Below, piece by piece: positions 44,177 to 53,521 of a stretch of 64,000 bases of DNA. The notes beneath the pieces are model-generated. The model made no database searches, was not told where the DNA came from, and saw only the letters and a program-made list of their open reading frames with translations. The stretch is from contig CP054189.1 in the NCBI GenBank assembly GCA_015709495.1, positions 1 through 64,000 on the forward strand, given 5' to 3'. How positions within the stretch are numbered: position 1 is the stretch's first letter; each line of letters begins with the position of its first letter. The position numbers and the translations under genes are program-made. This DNA is from Chthonomonadaceae bacterium. Lineage in GTDB: Bacteria > Armatimonadota > Fimbriimonadia > Fimbriimonadales > Fimbriimonadaceae.

Positions 44177-46137
44177 CGCTTCGGACCCGAAAGCAATCGC
44201 AGTCCGTTGAGGATCACGAGCACGGTCGATCCTTCGTGCCCCACAACGGCCAGCGGCAGCGCCCAAGTCTTCAGTTGGGGAGCGAGCGGCCCCAGGACCT
44301 GGGTCGAAATCGCGAGCGCCACGATGACAGCGGTCGCAAAGTAGAGGTTGGAGCGAATGATCTGGGTCGTAGAACGCCCCAACCGCAGCAACTGGTCGAT
44401 TCCTTCCAACTTGTCGCGCATCAGCACAACGTCCGCGGCGTTGAGGGCGATGTCGCTTCCCAATCCTCCCATGGCAACGCCGAGATCGGCCACCGTCAAG
44501 GAAGGGGCATCGTTGATCCCGTCGCCGACCATCATGACCCGATATCCACTCTGGCGGTAGTCGCGAAGGAGGGTTGCCTTTTCTTCGGGCATGAGACCGG
44601 CGTGAACGTCCTCAATGCCCACTTCGGCAGCCACGGCCCTTGCCGTTTCGGCCGTGTCCCCGGTCAGCATGACGACCTTCTTTGCTCCGAGCGAGCGGAC
44701 CTTTTCGACCAAGGCCTTGCTCTCAGGTCGGGGCTCATCGCGCAATCCGAACGCGGTCCACTCCCCTTCGCACTCGAGGAGCGCTACCGTCATCCCTTCG
44801 CGCTGCATCGACTCCATGTGCCGCGCGACCTCTTCACGGAGGGGAGATTCGGGCGAATCGAACATTCTTCGCTGCCCTACTCGCACCCGCTTGCCCTCGA
44901 TGACCGCCTCCACTCCCATCCCGGCAACGCTCCAGTGCTCGGTGGCCACTGGAATCGATAGGTCTCGCTCCCGCGCGGCGCGGACGATGGCTTGGGCCAA
45001 CGGGTGCTCGCTGAACTGCTCGACGGCGGCCGCCAGCGAAAGCCAACTCGCGGCTTCTGAACTGAATTCCTTTCCGGCCCGCCAACACGCGCCCTCGCCC
45101 ATGCATTCGGCCCCTACCGCCACGCCCACGTGCTGCGAGCAAACGCAAATCTCCACGAGTTGGGGCTTGCCTTCGGTGAGCGTTCCCGTCTTGTCCAGCG
45201 CGATCAGATCGACAACGCCCGCCGTTTCGATGAACTCGCCACCTCGGATCAAAATCCCCTGTCTCGCGGCCCACGCGATCGCGCTGAGCGTGCTCGCCGG
45301 GGTCGAGATCACAACCGCGCAAGGACTCAGCGCAACTAAAAGAGTGAGACTTGCATAGATCGCATCGGTGGATGCTTGGCCAGCGAGATACCGAATCAGC
45401 AAAGAGGCCGCCGCCGCGCTAAGGACGAAATACGTATAGCGTTGGCCGAACCAATCGCTGATTCTTTCGCCGCTCGCCTTGTTCTCTTGCGCCTCGCGGA
45501 CTAGCTCGACGATCCGGTCGAGCGTGGTGGCTCCGCTCGGCGCGGTGACCTGAACGACCAGCATCCCTTCCAGGTTCTGGGTCCCCGCGAAAACGAGGTC
45601 GCCTGAGAGCTTGGGGACTGGCTCCGATTCGCCCGTCATCGCCGATTGATCGATGGAGCTTGATCCGGAAACCACTTCGCCGTCGATGGGAACGCTTTCG
45701 AAGGCTAAGACCCGAACCCTGTCGCCCGGCTGCAACGAGGAGACGGGAACGCGCCGTTCCCCCGTTGCGTCGATTCGTATTGCTTCGGTCGGACGTAGTT
45801 TGACCAATCCCTCGATTGCGGAACGGGTGCGAGCCATCGCGAAGCTCTCGAGCGTGCTGGACAGGCTGAAAAGGAACAGCAGGATCGCCGCTTCCATGGG
45901 ATGGCCCACCGCCACAGCGCCCGCGGCGGCGATTACCATCAGCATATTGACGTCGAGGCTCCGTTCCTTGAGCGACCGCCAAGCCGCCCCTAACGCGAAG
46001 TAGGAACCTGCTAGTACGCTGAGGTACGGAAACACAGAAGTGGGCAAGATCATGCCCACAACCATGAACACTCCGCAAAGCGAGGTCAGGAGCGCCTTCC
46101 AGTCCAGCAACTTCCTCATCGTTTTCGACGGTGGCAC
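44173..46137 (-). CDS. P1B-4-type heavy-metal-transporting ATPase (SPC motif)
   Basis: 654 residues. TGES actuator motif, membrane motif SPC at 271-273, phosphorylation site D315 in DKTGT, MVGDGINDAPSL hinge and HEGST at 634-638. SPC plus HEGS/GT marks the P1B-4 group (Co2+, Zn2+, Fe2+ export) rather than CPC Cu or Zn pumps. No N-terminal metal-binding domain. A short Cys-bearing insert (ICVCSQ...AECMGEGACW, about 330-352) follows the phosphorylation site. GTG 46137 is assumed; an in-frame ATG at 46119 is possible. It is 40 bp downstream of the RND pump gene and may share its operon. Confidence 0.9.
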   Translation of the reverse strand: MPPSKTMRKLLDWKALLTSLCGVFMVVGMILPTSVFPYLSVLAGSYFALGAAWRSLKERSLDVNMLMVIAAAGAVAVGHPMEAAILLFLFSLSSTLESFAMARTRSAIEGLVKLRPTEAIRIDATGERRVPVSSLQPGDRVRVLAFESVPIDGEVVSGSSSIDQSAMTGESEPVPKLSGDLVFAGTQNLEGMLVVQVTAPSGATTLDRIVELVREAQENKASGERISDWFGQRYTYFVLSAAAASLLIRYLAGQASTDAIYASLTLLVALSPCAVVISTPASTLSAIAWAARQGILIRGGEFIETAGVVDLIALDKTGTLTEGKPQLVEICVCSQHVGVAVGAECMGEGACWRAGKEFSSEAASWLSLAAAVEQFSEHPLAQAIVRAARERDLSIPVATEHWSVAGMGVEAVIEGKRVRVGQRRMFDSPESPLREEVARHMESMQREGMTVALLECEGEWTAFGLRDEPRPESKALVEKVRSLGAKKVVMLTGDTAETARAVAAEVGIEDVHAGLMPEEKATLLRDYRQSGYRVMMVGDGINDAPSLTVADLGVAMGGLGSDIALNAADVVLMRDKLEGIDQLLRLGRSTTQIIRSNLYFATAVIVALAISTQVLGPLAPQLKTWALPLAVVGHEGSTVLVILNGLRLLSGPKR

Positions 46138-46177
46138 ATCCCGCCGGCGAAAGACAACGCCAAGCCCGCCGTTCGAA

Positions 46178-49100
46178 CTAGTCGACGCCGACTTCAGCGC
46201 CGGCTTGGGATTCGGGATCGTCTTCCCCTTCGACGCTGAACTCCTTGGGCTTGTCGGGAGGCCGGATTCCGAGGCGGTTGCGGCCTATGCTACCGAGCCA
46301 GTTCGAGAAGTCGTCGAAAATGGTGTACGAGCAAGGGATTACGACCAGCGTCAACAGAGTCGAGAGGGCGATCCCGCCGATGATCGTGATCCCGATCGTC
46401 TCGCGAAACTCCGAGCCTCGTCCGATCGCAAGCGCGACAGGCAGCATGCCTAGAATCAGCGCCAGCGTCGTCATCATGATCGGCCGGAGTCGGGTCGGCC
46501 CGGATTCCATGATGGCCTCGTCCCTCGCGAACCCCCGCCTCCGAAGCGTGTTCGTGTAATCGACGAGCAGGATCGCGTTCTTGCCCACAAGCCCCACCAG
46601 CGTGATGATCCCCACCATGCCCACGATGTTGAGGGTTTTGTCCGTCAAGATCAGTGCAAGCAGCGCGCCGACCATCGCCTGAGGCTGTGCGAGTTGAATG
46701 ATGAAGGGATATAGAAGATTGTCATAGAGCGAGGCAAGCAACATATACACAAGAACAAAGGCGATTCCCAGCGCTCCGAAGATGTACCCAGCCTCGCGCG
46801 CTTGAAAGTCTGCCTGGCCCAAGGGTTTGAGCCGTACGCCCTCCGGCACCAAGTTCTCCTTCTGGATCCACTGGTCGATGACTGATTGAACCGAGCCTGC
46901 GGCAAATCCGGGCAGCAAGTTCGCGGTGAGTCGAATCTCCTCCTCCCGGTCACGACGCTCGATCTTGTCGACCCCTACGCCCTGTTCGATCTGCGCCACT
47001 GTGCCCAAGAAAACGGGCCTACCTTGCACAAACGTGATTGGAAGTTGCTCGACGATGCGAGGATCATTCCGGTCTTCCAGGTCCATCATGACCCGGATGT
47101 CATACTCTTTACCTAGCACCCTATACTTTGTATCGGTGTTGCCCTCGTAGAGGACGCGCATGGTGTTGGCGACGTCGGCCGCCGTCAGCCCCATGTCGGC
47201 CAAACGAACTCGGTCCGGAATCGCCCGTACCTCGGGTTTGCCCGGCTTTGTACTGATGTCGGGGCTGATAACACCCTTCACCTCTCCCAACGCAAGGCGC
47301 TCTTTGATCTTGGTGACCGTCGCCAGCAGGAGCTCGCGATCCTCCGACGCGAAGGACATTTGGATCGGCGCCCCAAACCCCTGAGCGTCGCCCGATCCAA
47401 CCGTGATCTCGGCGCCGGGAACCTTGCCCAGCGCTTCGAGAATGTCGGCCTGCACCGCGGTGTCGGCTCGAACTCGAAGCGTTTCCCCTTCCGAATGGGC
47501 GAACCCAAGCGAATCCAGAAGGGCCTTGCGGTCGTGGAGGGTCGCGACGACTCGTCCATAATTCGTGCCGCTTTCTTGTCCCCGGGATCCGATATCGGTT
47601 TGGACGTACTTGACATCGGGGTGGGCGGACACCACTTCCTCGATCCGCTCCAAGACTTTCGAGGTCATTTCGAGGCTGGAACCGGGAGCAAGCGCGACGT
47701 TCACACTTACCGAGCCCGCATCCGTCGGGGGGAAGAAAGCAAACTTGAAGATCGGTTCGCCTTTCCAAGAACCGTACGCAAACCCCAGCAAAGCGAACAG
47801 CGGAAACACGAGCCCAAAGAGCAATCCGTTGAGGATCACTTTCGGCGTCAAAGCTCGGCGAACTAGGTTGATCAGGAACACGAGGACGCCGAGCCCCACC
47901 GCCGCCACGATCATCGGAATCGTCGAGAAGATCGCTTCAGCGGCCGAAGGAGCGAAACTCCCGCCAATCATCATGAACACGCCGATCAGGACCACGAAGC
48001 CCGAAATGAATACAAACCACCTGTGAAGCAGCGCCCAGGACAACGTCCGCCGATACGCCTTTTGCAGATTCTCGAAGCGACGTTCGAACATTTGTGCGAA
48101 CCGGCCCGTCGGGTGCTCGACGTCCTCACCCTTCCGATACCACCTCGAAGCCAGCATCGGGGTAACCGTGAACGAGACGAACAGCGATAGCAGAGTCGCG
48201 ACGGCGAAACCTACGCCCAGCGGCTTGAAGAATTGGCCGACGACCCCGCCCATGAATGCGATGGGAATGAAGACGACCACGTCCGCCAGAGTGATGGCGA
48301 TCGCGGCCAGCCCGATCTCGCTTCGGCCGTTCAACGCGGCATGAAAGGGCTCTTCGCCCATTCTGAGGTGACGATAGATGTTCTCGAGGACGACGATCGC
48401 GTCATCGACCAGCACGCCGATGGCAAGCGACAAAGCGAGCATCGACATGAAGTTGATCGTGAATCCCAATGCGTTGAGGACGACGAACGTACCCAACAGA
48501 CACACCGGAATCGCGGTCGCAACAATGATCGTTCCGCGCAAGTTGTGAAGAAAAACGTATACGATGATGCCGACGAGAGCAATTCCGAAGAACAGCGCGA
48601 AGTTCAGGTCGAAGAGCGACTCCGAGATCTGTTCGGCCTGGTTGAACGTGGCTTCGAAGGAAACGTCGAACTCGCCCTCCAGCTTCTTGGCAACGTTCTC
48701 GACTCCGGCGACCACGTCGATCGCTCCGGCCCCACGGGCCTTTTGGACCGACATAATCACCGCGTCCGAACCGTTCAGTCGACTCCACGTTCGCCGCTCC
48801 GTCACGCCGTCCGTGATCTCGGCCACGTCTTTGAGCCGAACGACGGTTTTCTTGCCGCCCATCACGTTCGGGTCGGAGAGCGACAGCGTGCTGTTGCGAA
48901 TCTCCTCAATCGAGCGGAACTCGCCGAGCACGCGAACGCTGAACTCCTGTTCTCCCGACACCAGCCGGCCGCTCGGAACGTTCAAGGAGTTGCTCTGGAT
49001 CGCCCGAACTACTTGGTTGATTCCAACCCCGTAGGCAAGCAACTTGTCTTTTTTGATCGCAACTCGGATTTCGCGAACTTCTCCGCCTGAAACCGCTACT

Positions 49101-49618
49101 GATGCGACGCCAGGCACCCGAGAAAACCGATCTTTGAACTTGTCGTCCGCAAGGTCCCGAAGCTGCTGACTATTGAGCGCATCGGACCTAAGCGCGAGGC
49201 GGTACACCGGGTCCGACGTCGTATCGAACTTGGCGATCGTAGGCTTTTCGACCGCAGGCGGAAGTTCGTTCAGTACTTGATCGACTTTTGCCCGAACGTC
49301 GTTCAGGGCCTCATCCATGTTCGTTCCGATTTCGAAGCTGGCGACGACCGTCGAGAACCCTTCCTGCGAGCTGCTGGTGACTTCACGTTGGCCCTCGATT
49401 CCCGAAACGGCCTCCTCGATCTTCCGCGAAACAAGCGTGTTGATTTCTTCGGGTCCTGCTCCTGGATATACGGAGGTGATCACGATGACGCCGAACGACG
49501 CATCGGGTTGCAACTCCTTCCGCATCCCGTTGTACGAAATCGTGCCCATCAGAACCGCGAGCACCATCAGCATCAAGATGAAGATGGGCCGCGTCAAGGC
49601 CATCCGTGTCAGACCCAT
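46178..49618 (-). CDS. RND efflux pump inner-membrane subunit (HAE1-like) with a mid-protein membrane insertion
   Basis: 1146 residues, about 100 more than usual. MALTRPIFILMLMVLAVLMG opening, proton-relay Asp pair in GVLVDDAIVVLENIYRHL (D405, D406) and the GKNAILLVDYTN block near 970-990 identify an AcrB-type proton-driven exporter. The extra length is about 70 residues with two added hydrophobic stretches at roughly 560-620, between the seventh helix and the second periplasmic part. It pairs with the adaptor (3 bp upstream) and the TolC-like channel. The substrate is unknown. Confidence 0.93.
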   Translation of the reverse strand: MGLTRMALTRPIFILMLMVLAVLMGTISYNGMRKELQPDASFGVIVITSVYPGAGPEEINTLVSRKIEEAVSGIEGQREVTSSSQEGFSTVVASFEIGTNMDEALNDVRAKVDQVLNELPPAVEKPTIAKFDTTSDPVYRLALRSDALNSQQLRDLADDKFKDRFSRVPGVASVAVSGGEVREIRVAIKKDKLLAYGVGINQVVRAIQSNSLNVPSGRLVSGEQEFSVRVLGEFRSIEEIRNSTLSLSDPNVMGGKKTVVRLKDVAEITDGVTERRTWSRLNGSDAVIMSVQKARGAGAIDVVAGVENVAKKLEGEFDVSFEATFNQAEQISESLFDLNFALFFGIALVGIIVYVFLHNLRGTIIVATAIPVCLLGTFVVLNALGFTINFMSMLALSLAIGVLVDDAIVVLENIYRHLRMGEEPFHAALNGRSEIGLAAIAITLADVVVFIPIAFMGGVVGQFFKPLGVGFAVATLLSLFVSFTVTPMLASRWYRKGEDVEHPTGRFAQMFERRFENLQKAYRRTLSWALLHRWFVFISGFVVLIGVFMMIGGSFAPSAAEAIFSTIPMIVAAVGLGVLVFLINLVRRALTPKVILNGLLFGLVFPLFALLGFAYGSWKGEPIFKFAFFPPTDAGSVSVNVALAPGSSLEMTSKVLERIEEVVSAHPDVKYVQTDIGSRGQESGTNYGRVVATLHDRKALLDSLGFAHSEGETLRVRADTAVQADILEALGKVPGAEITVGSGDAQGFGAPIQMSFASEDRELLLATVTKIKERLALGEVKGVISPDISTKPGKPEVRAIPDRVRLADMGLTAADVANTMRVLYEGNTDTKYRVLGKEYDIRVMMDLEDRNDPRIVEQLPITFVQGRPVFLGTVAQIEQGVGVDKIERRDREEEIRLTANLLPGFAAGSVQSVIDQWIQKENLVPEGVRLKPLGQADFQAREAGYIFGALGIAFVLVYMLLASLYDNLLYPFIIQLAQPQAMVGALLALILTDKTLNIVGMVGIITLVGLVGKNAILLVDYTNTLRRRGFARDEAIMESGPTRLRPIMMTTLALILGMLPVALAIGRGSEFRETIGITIIGGIALSTLLTLVVIPCSYTIFDDFSNWLGSIGRNRLGIRPPDKPKEFSVEGEDDPESQAGAEVGVD

Positions 49619-49621
49619 GTC

Positions 49622-51094
49622 TTACGCTCCCTCTCCCGACTTCTGCGCGGCAGTGACTGCACCTGGTTTCTCCACTTTGACCTTCGATCCGTCGATCACG
49701 AGGTTGGCGCCCTGAACGATAACCTGATCGTTCTCAGAAAGGCCCTCAACCTGATACAAACCATTAACCCGAATCCCGGGGACCACCTTCACTCGCTTGG
49801 CCTTCCCATCGGAGTGGAGGAACACGTAGTGGTTGTCGCCCTGGATCACGATGGCGGATGCAGGCACGACGGTCGCGCCTTCGACCTTTCCGAACTCGAC
49901 CGTAGCCGACCCGAACATCCCTGAGTACAACTCACCCGGCTCGTCAATGAACGTAACGCGGGCATAGAAGACCCGTCCCACTTCATCGCCCTTCGGTCGA
50001 ATCGCTGCGATCCTTCCAGAGAGGAGCCGGCCTCCCAACGCGGCGATACGGATGCTCACGGGCGTACCGATTGCCAGCTTTCCGAGCGAAGTCTCCGGGA
50101 TTTCGGCCTCAAAATAGACATTTCCGGAACCAACGATCCTGGCTACTGGAGACCCCGGAGCGAGGAACTGCCCCGGTTGCGAGGGGCTTCCGCTCACCTT
50201 GCCCGAGAACGGCGCGCGAAGAGTGGCGTCTTCGAGAGCTTGGTTCGCCAGCCTCAATTGCGCGTTGGCGCCTTCGAGATTAGCCCTGGCTTGCTGCACG
50301 GCTTGGCCGAAAAGAGCGTCGAGACTCTGTTGGGCTTTGGCGTTTCGTAGGTTCTCTTCCGCTTGCCGAACCGCTTCCTCGGCGCTGGCCAAGTCCTCGG
50401 GCCGGGTCGCGTTTCGCGCGAGCCCAAGAGCCTCGACCGCCGCGTCGTATTGCGCCAATGCGAGCGCATAGGCGTTTTGCGCTTGATCGAGCCTCTGCAG
50501 GCTCACCGCGCCCTCTTTATACAGCCCGCGAACCCTGTCGAACTCCCGTTTCGCCGTATCGCGGCCCGATTCAGCGGCGCGAACGTTGGCTTCGGCTCGC
50601 CGGATTTCCTCGGTCCTGGCCCCAGTTCGAGCCTTCGAGAGTTGAGCCTTGGCAGAGTTCAATTGAGCCTGTGCAGTCGCAACACCCGCCGCGCTCCGTT
50701 GGGGCCCGACTCGCGCGTTCGTTTCCGCCTGTGCAAGCGCCGCCTGAGCGGCCTTCACTTGAGCGAGCGCCTGCTGAGCCTGATCCCTTAACGTAGTGGT
50801 CTCCTGCTGAGCAATCGCTTGGCCCGCCACGACGGGGTCTCCATCGCGTACATATACCGCAGCCAGCCTTCCTGCCACCTTCGCGCCGACCGATGACTCC
50901 ATCGAGGCCGTCACTTGGCCCGTGAGTTCGATCGTCTCGGCGATGTTCTGCACCTTGACCGGTTCGACCGTGACTGCGACGGTCGTGTCGCTCACGAGCG
51001 TTTCCGTCCGCTTGGCTTGCTCCTGCGCGGCGCGATCCACACACCCGCCGAGCGCGAGAGCACCCGCGATTCCCGCCAACATCCATGCTTTCAT
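49622..51094 (-). CDS. RND periplasmic adaptor (membrane fusion) lipoprotein
   Basis: 490 residues. Lipobox ALGGC with Cys at residue 18. Lipoyl halves flank a long Ala/Gln/Arg-rich helical hairpin (about 95-290; several AQAQLNSAKAQLSKA-type heptads), then beta-barrel and membrane-proximal domains (GTPVSIRIAALGG, FYARVTFIDEPGELYSGMFG). It bridges the RND pump and the outer-membrane channel. The hairpin is longer than in AcrA. Its start overlaps the TolC-like stop by ATGA. Confidence 0.92.
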   Translation of the reverse strand: MKAWMLAGIAGALALGGCVDRAAQEQAKRTETLVSDTTVAVTVEPVKVQNIAETIELTGQVTASMESSVGAKVAGRLAAVYVRDGDPVVAGQAIAQQETTTLRDQAQQALAQVKAAQAALAQAETNARVGPQRSAAGVATAQAQLNSAKAQLSKARTGARTEEIRRAEANVRAAESGRDTAKREFDRVRGLYKEGAVSLQRLDQAQNAYALALAQYDAAVEALGLARNATRPEDLASAEEAVRQAEENLRNAKAQQSLDALFGQAVQQARANLEGANAQLRLANQALEDATLRAPFSGKVSGSPSQPGQFLAPGSPVARIVGSGNVYFEAEIPETSLGKLAIGTPVSIRIAALGGRLLSGRIAAIRPKGDEVGRVFYARVTFIDEPGELYSGMFGSATVEFGKVEGATVVPASAIVIQGDNHYVFLHSDGKAKRVKVVPGIRVNGLYQVEGLSENDQVIVQGANLVIDGSKVKVEKPGAVTAAQKSGEGA

Positions 51095-52410
51095 TCGTTT
51101 CTGTCCTCAGTTCCGTCTGCCGAAGTCGACAGTTCGATTTCGTCCTTACCCACCGCAAACTGCAATTGCGCGAGCGCGCTCAGAACGTCGTACTGCGCGG
51201 CTACCTGCGAAGTCTCCGCGGCGACGAGTTGAGTTTGCGCGTCGATCACTTCGAGTTGAATGGCCTCTCCAGCCTCATATCGAAGGCTGGCCAATCGGTA
51301 CGTCTCCGTCGCGAGCTCGACTTGACTCCGGGTCACGTTCAAACGCGAGAGGGCGTTGACCAGCGCCGTATGAGCCTGCCGCACGTCGAGCGTCACGCCC
51401 AGCTTCGCCTGTTCCCAGCGGAGTTTGGCCGCCTCCTCTTCCTGCTTGGCGGATCGGACTCTCGCACGAGTGAGCCCCGAATCCACGATCGGAAACGAAA
51501 GCACGGCGGTCCCTACCGTCGACTGGGATTGGGAGCCAAACCCTGCCGTTTGCCAGTTGCGCGTGTGGACCGCCGAAAGCGCGAGCGAGGGGTCGTCGCC
51601 CGTTTCCTCGGCCTGACGGACGACCCCCTGAGCCTTCCATTGGGCCTCGAGTGCGTCCAGTTCCGGCCGAGACTCCAGCGCCGATTGGACGAGGTCCTCG
51701 ACGCTCGGCAGCGCGGGATCGGTCGGCGCGACATCTTCGAGTTCGACCGGGGTCTCGATGGGTCGCCCCAAGGTGTTGTTGAAAGCGTTCTTGGAGAGAG
51801 AGAGTTGGTTTTGCGCTGCAATCAGTTCGGACCTCCGCTGCGCCACCTCTGTTTCAAACCGCAAGACCTCGATTCGAGCTACGTCGCCTTGGCGAAACCT
51901 CGACTCCGCGACCGCTCGACGGCTCTCCGCATTCGTAAACGACTGCTGCGCGACTCGCACCTGCCAAGAGGCCTTTACGACTTGAAAATAACTCTGCCGA
52001 ACGGCCAATTTGACTTGCCCCTTGGCAGCCTCGACGTTCCTCTCCGAGGCCGCGAGCCCAAGCTTTGCGGCGCTCAAGAACCGGCCCAGGTTTCGCGAAA
52101 TGTCGACGGGCATCGACAGCGTCAGCCGGGTGTCGGCGGAGTCGATGGGCCGAACGACGATCGACTGTTCGCCGAAGGTCGCTCGGCTTTCCTTGTCGAA
52201 ACGCGTGTATGTTGTGTCGGTGGTCAGCCGAATCCCCATCTGCGCTCGTCGCTGAGCGATCGCTTGCTCGGCTCGGGAGAGGTCCGTCTTGGCAATTCGC
52301 ACCGAAAACGCGCCGTCCATGGCGATTTGGATCGCCTCGTCGAGGCTGAGCTTGTCTCCTTGCGCCGAGAACAGCGTTGCCGCGGCCGAAATCAAAGCCA
52401 AGCCGCTCAT
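51091..52410 (-). CDS. TolC-family outer-membrane efflux channel
   Basis: 439 residues with a signal peptide and the OEP repeat: LSLDEAIQIAMDGAFSVRIA begins the first half and ALESRPELDALEAQW the second; SLRYEAGEAIQLEVIDAQTQL is the typical C-terminal half motif (Y.aG....l.vl.aq..l). It forms the trimeric outer-membrane tunnel of the pump. ATGA overlap with the adaptor start and with the regulator's stop make a tight operon. Confidence 0.92.
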   Translation of the reverse strand: MSGLALISAAATLFSAQGDKLSLDEAIQIAMDGAFSVRIAKTDLSRAEQAIAQRRAQMGIRLTTDTTYTRFDKESRATFGEQSIVVRPIDSADTRLTLSMPVDISRNLGRFLSAAKLGLAASERNVEAAKGQVKLAVRQSYFQVVKASWQVRVAQQSFTNAESRRAVAESRFRQGDVARIEVLRFETEVAQRRSELIAAQNQLSLSKNAFNNTLGRPIETPVELEDVAPTDPALPSVEDLVQSALESRPELDALEAQWKAQGVVRQAEETGDDPSLALSAVHTRNWQTAGFGSQSQSTVGTAVLSFPIVDSGLTRARVRSAKQEEEAAKLRWEQAKLGVTLDVRQAHTALVNALSRLNVTRSQVELATETYRLASLRYEAGEAIQLEVIDAQTQLVAAETSQVAAQYDVLSALAQLQFAVGKDEIELSTSADGTEDRNE

Positions 52411-52700
52411 CCCTCGTCCTCCTGGGAGGCCGCGCCCTCTACGTTCTTGAGGTAATTGGCGAACTCATCGATGAACTCGCGCACCGAATCGAACTTGAAG
52501 ATCATCAGCCCTTTGTGGAGCGGATGCCGCAGAACCAGCATCTTGTCTCCAGCCCGAAGTCCGAGTTCGTTTCGAGCCTCCGCCGGGATCACGATCTGAC
52601 CTCGCTCGCCGACGGTGACCGCCCCGAAGAAACTGTGGGCCAGCTCGTCTTCGCAACAGTTATGCGAATCATGTTTTTCATTCATTGTCGCAGAAATCAT
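52407..52700 (-). CDS. AbrB/SpoVT-type transcriptional regulator of the efflux operon
   Basis: 97 residues. The swapped-hairpin AbrB domain is VTVGERGQIVIPAEARNELGLRAGDKMLVL (about residues 29-58). The N-terminal arm is rich in possible metal or thiol ligands, HDSHNCCEDELAH (residues 10-22). A short acidic C-terminal tail follows. As first gene of the RND operon it probably controls its own expression. An ATG at 52685 is an alternative start, supported by a TATGAT at 52696-52701 that overlaps the first ATG. Ligand and operator are unknown. Confidence 0.83.
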   Translation of the reverse strand: MISATMNEKHDSHNCCEDELAHSFFGAVTVGERGQIVIPAEARNELGLRAGDKMLVLRHPLHKGLMIFKFDSVREFIDEFANYLKNVEGAASQEDEG

Positions 52701-52701
52701 A
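52696..52701 (-). promoter_or_regulatory. Possible -10 element (TATGAT) of the efflux operon
   Basis: On the minus strand TATGAT ends 10 nt before ATG 52685 and overlaps the ATG at 52700. If real, the shorter regulator is made. A small inverted repeat TTTCT-A-AGAAA lies just upstream near 52729-52739 and could be an operator. Confidence 0.3.
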
Positions 52702-52825
52702 CTCCATCCCCCTGCGTGGCGGCGCCATTTCTAAGAAAAAAGTGGGACGAAATTCCCTCACCGACCGTGAACGATACTGGCAGTCCCCGACGGGAGTTGA
52801 GGGGCTTAGGGCGAATTGCCCAGGT

Positions 52826-52854
52826 AAAGAAAAGGACGTCTCAGCGAGCCGTCC
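52826..52854 (-). terminator. Intrinsic terminator after rpmA
   Basis: On the minus strand a 5-bp stem GGACG/CGTCC with an 11-nt loop, followed by TTTTCTTT. It lies 24 bp after the rpmA stop. The stem is short, but the U-run is good. Confidence 0.6.
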
Positions 52855-52877
52855 TTGGGAATCCCGAAGACGATCGG

Positions 52878-53138
52878 TCAGTCGGACTGCGTGGCGTAGA
52901 CGCTGATCCTTCTCTTGGCGGTGGGTCCCTCGAACTTCACCTGGCCGGGGATCATCGCGTAAAGCGTGTGGTCGTTGCCCATACCAACGTTCGCGCCTGC
53001 ATAGAACTTCGTGCCGCGCTGCCGCACCAGAATCGTGCCCGCCTTTACGACCTCGCCACCGTAGCGTTTCACGCCGAGCCGATTCGAGTTCGAGTCGCGG
53101 CCGTTCCGAGTAGAACCTTGTCCCTTTTTGTGTGCCAT
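52878..53138 (-). CDS. rpmA: 50S ribosomal protein L27
   Basis: 86 residues. [20 protein letters not shown] is the L27 N-terminus, and the later [17 protein letters not shown] block is invariant in the family. It reaches the peptidyl-transferase centre. The start follows rplU by 4 bp. No Firmicutes-type cleavable N-terminal extension is present. Confidence 0.97.
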   Translation of the reverse strand: MAHKKGQGSTRNGRDSNSNRLGVKRYGGEVVKAGTILVRQRGTKFYAGANVGMGNDHTLYAMIPGQVKFEGPTAKRRISVYATQSD

Positions 53139-53142
53139 ATCG

Positions 53143-53460
53143 TTAGCCTCCCGACACCACGTCGGTGACCTTGAGGTGAGTCATTTGCTGCCGATGCCCC
53201 CACCGCTTGCGCTCGTTCTTCTTGGGCTTGTAGTTGAAAGCGTTGATCTTCGGCGCTTTCGCCTGAGCGAGAATCTCAACTTTGACCTTGGCGCCTTTGA
53301 CGAGCGGCGATCCGACCTTCACGGAGTCGTCGGCGACGACCATCAGCACTTCATCGAGGTCGAGCTTAGCCCCCACTTCGCCTTCGAGCCTCTCCACGAC
53401 GAGCGTGGCGCCCTTTTCGGCGCGGTATTGTTTGCCTCCGGTCTTGACAATCGCGTACAT
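53143..53460 (-). CDS. rplU: 50S ribosomal protein L21
   Basis: 105 residues. [20 protein letters not shown] start and C-terminal [23 protein letters not shown] match L21 (YK.KK...R..GHRQ..T.V.I). AAGGTG lies 4 nt before the ATG. It forms the usual rplU-rpmA pair; obgE does not follow here. Confidence 0.97.
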   Translation of the reverse strand: MYAIVKTGGKQYRAEKGATLVVERLEGEVGAKLDLDEVLMVVADDSVKVGSPLVKGAKVKVEILAQAKAPKINAFNYKPKKNERKRWGHRQQMTHLKVTDVVSGG

Positions 53461-53521
53461 CGTTCACCTTGCGCACCCCTCATGCGCGAATGGAAATGAT
53501 GGCACAGCGGCCAGTCCCACG

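Noticed and set aside
46178-49618. Reading the RND pump as a metal (HME/CusA) exporter because a metal ATPase is adjacent
   Set aside because: The protein has the HAE-type layout and I see no Met-rich relay or CusB-like adaptor motifs; adjacency alone is not enough.
51085-52455. Plus-strand 456-codon frame
   Set aside because: Antisense to the TolC-family gene, whose repeats and signal peptide are clear.
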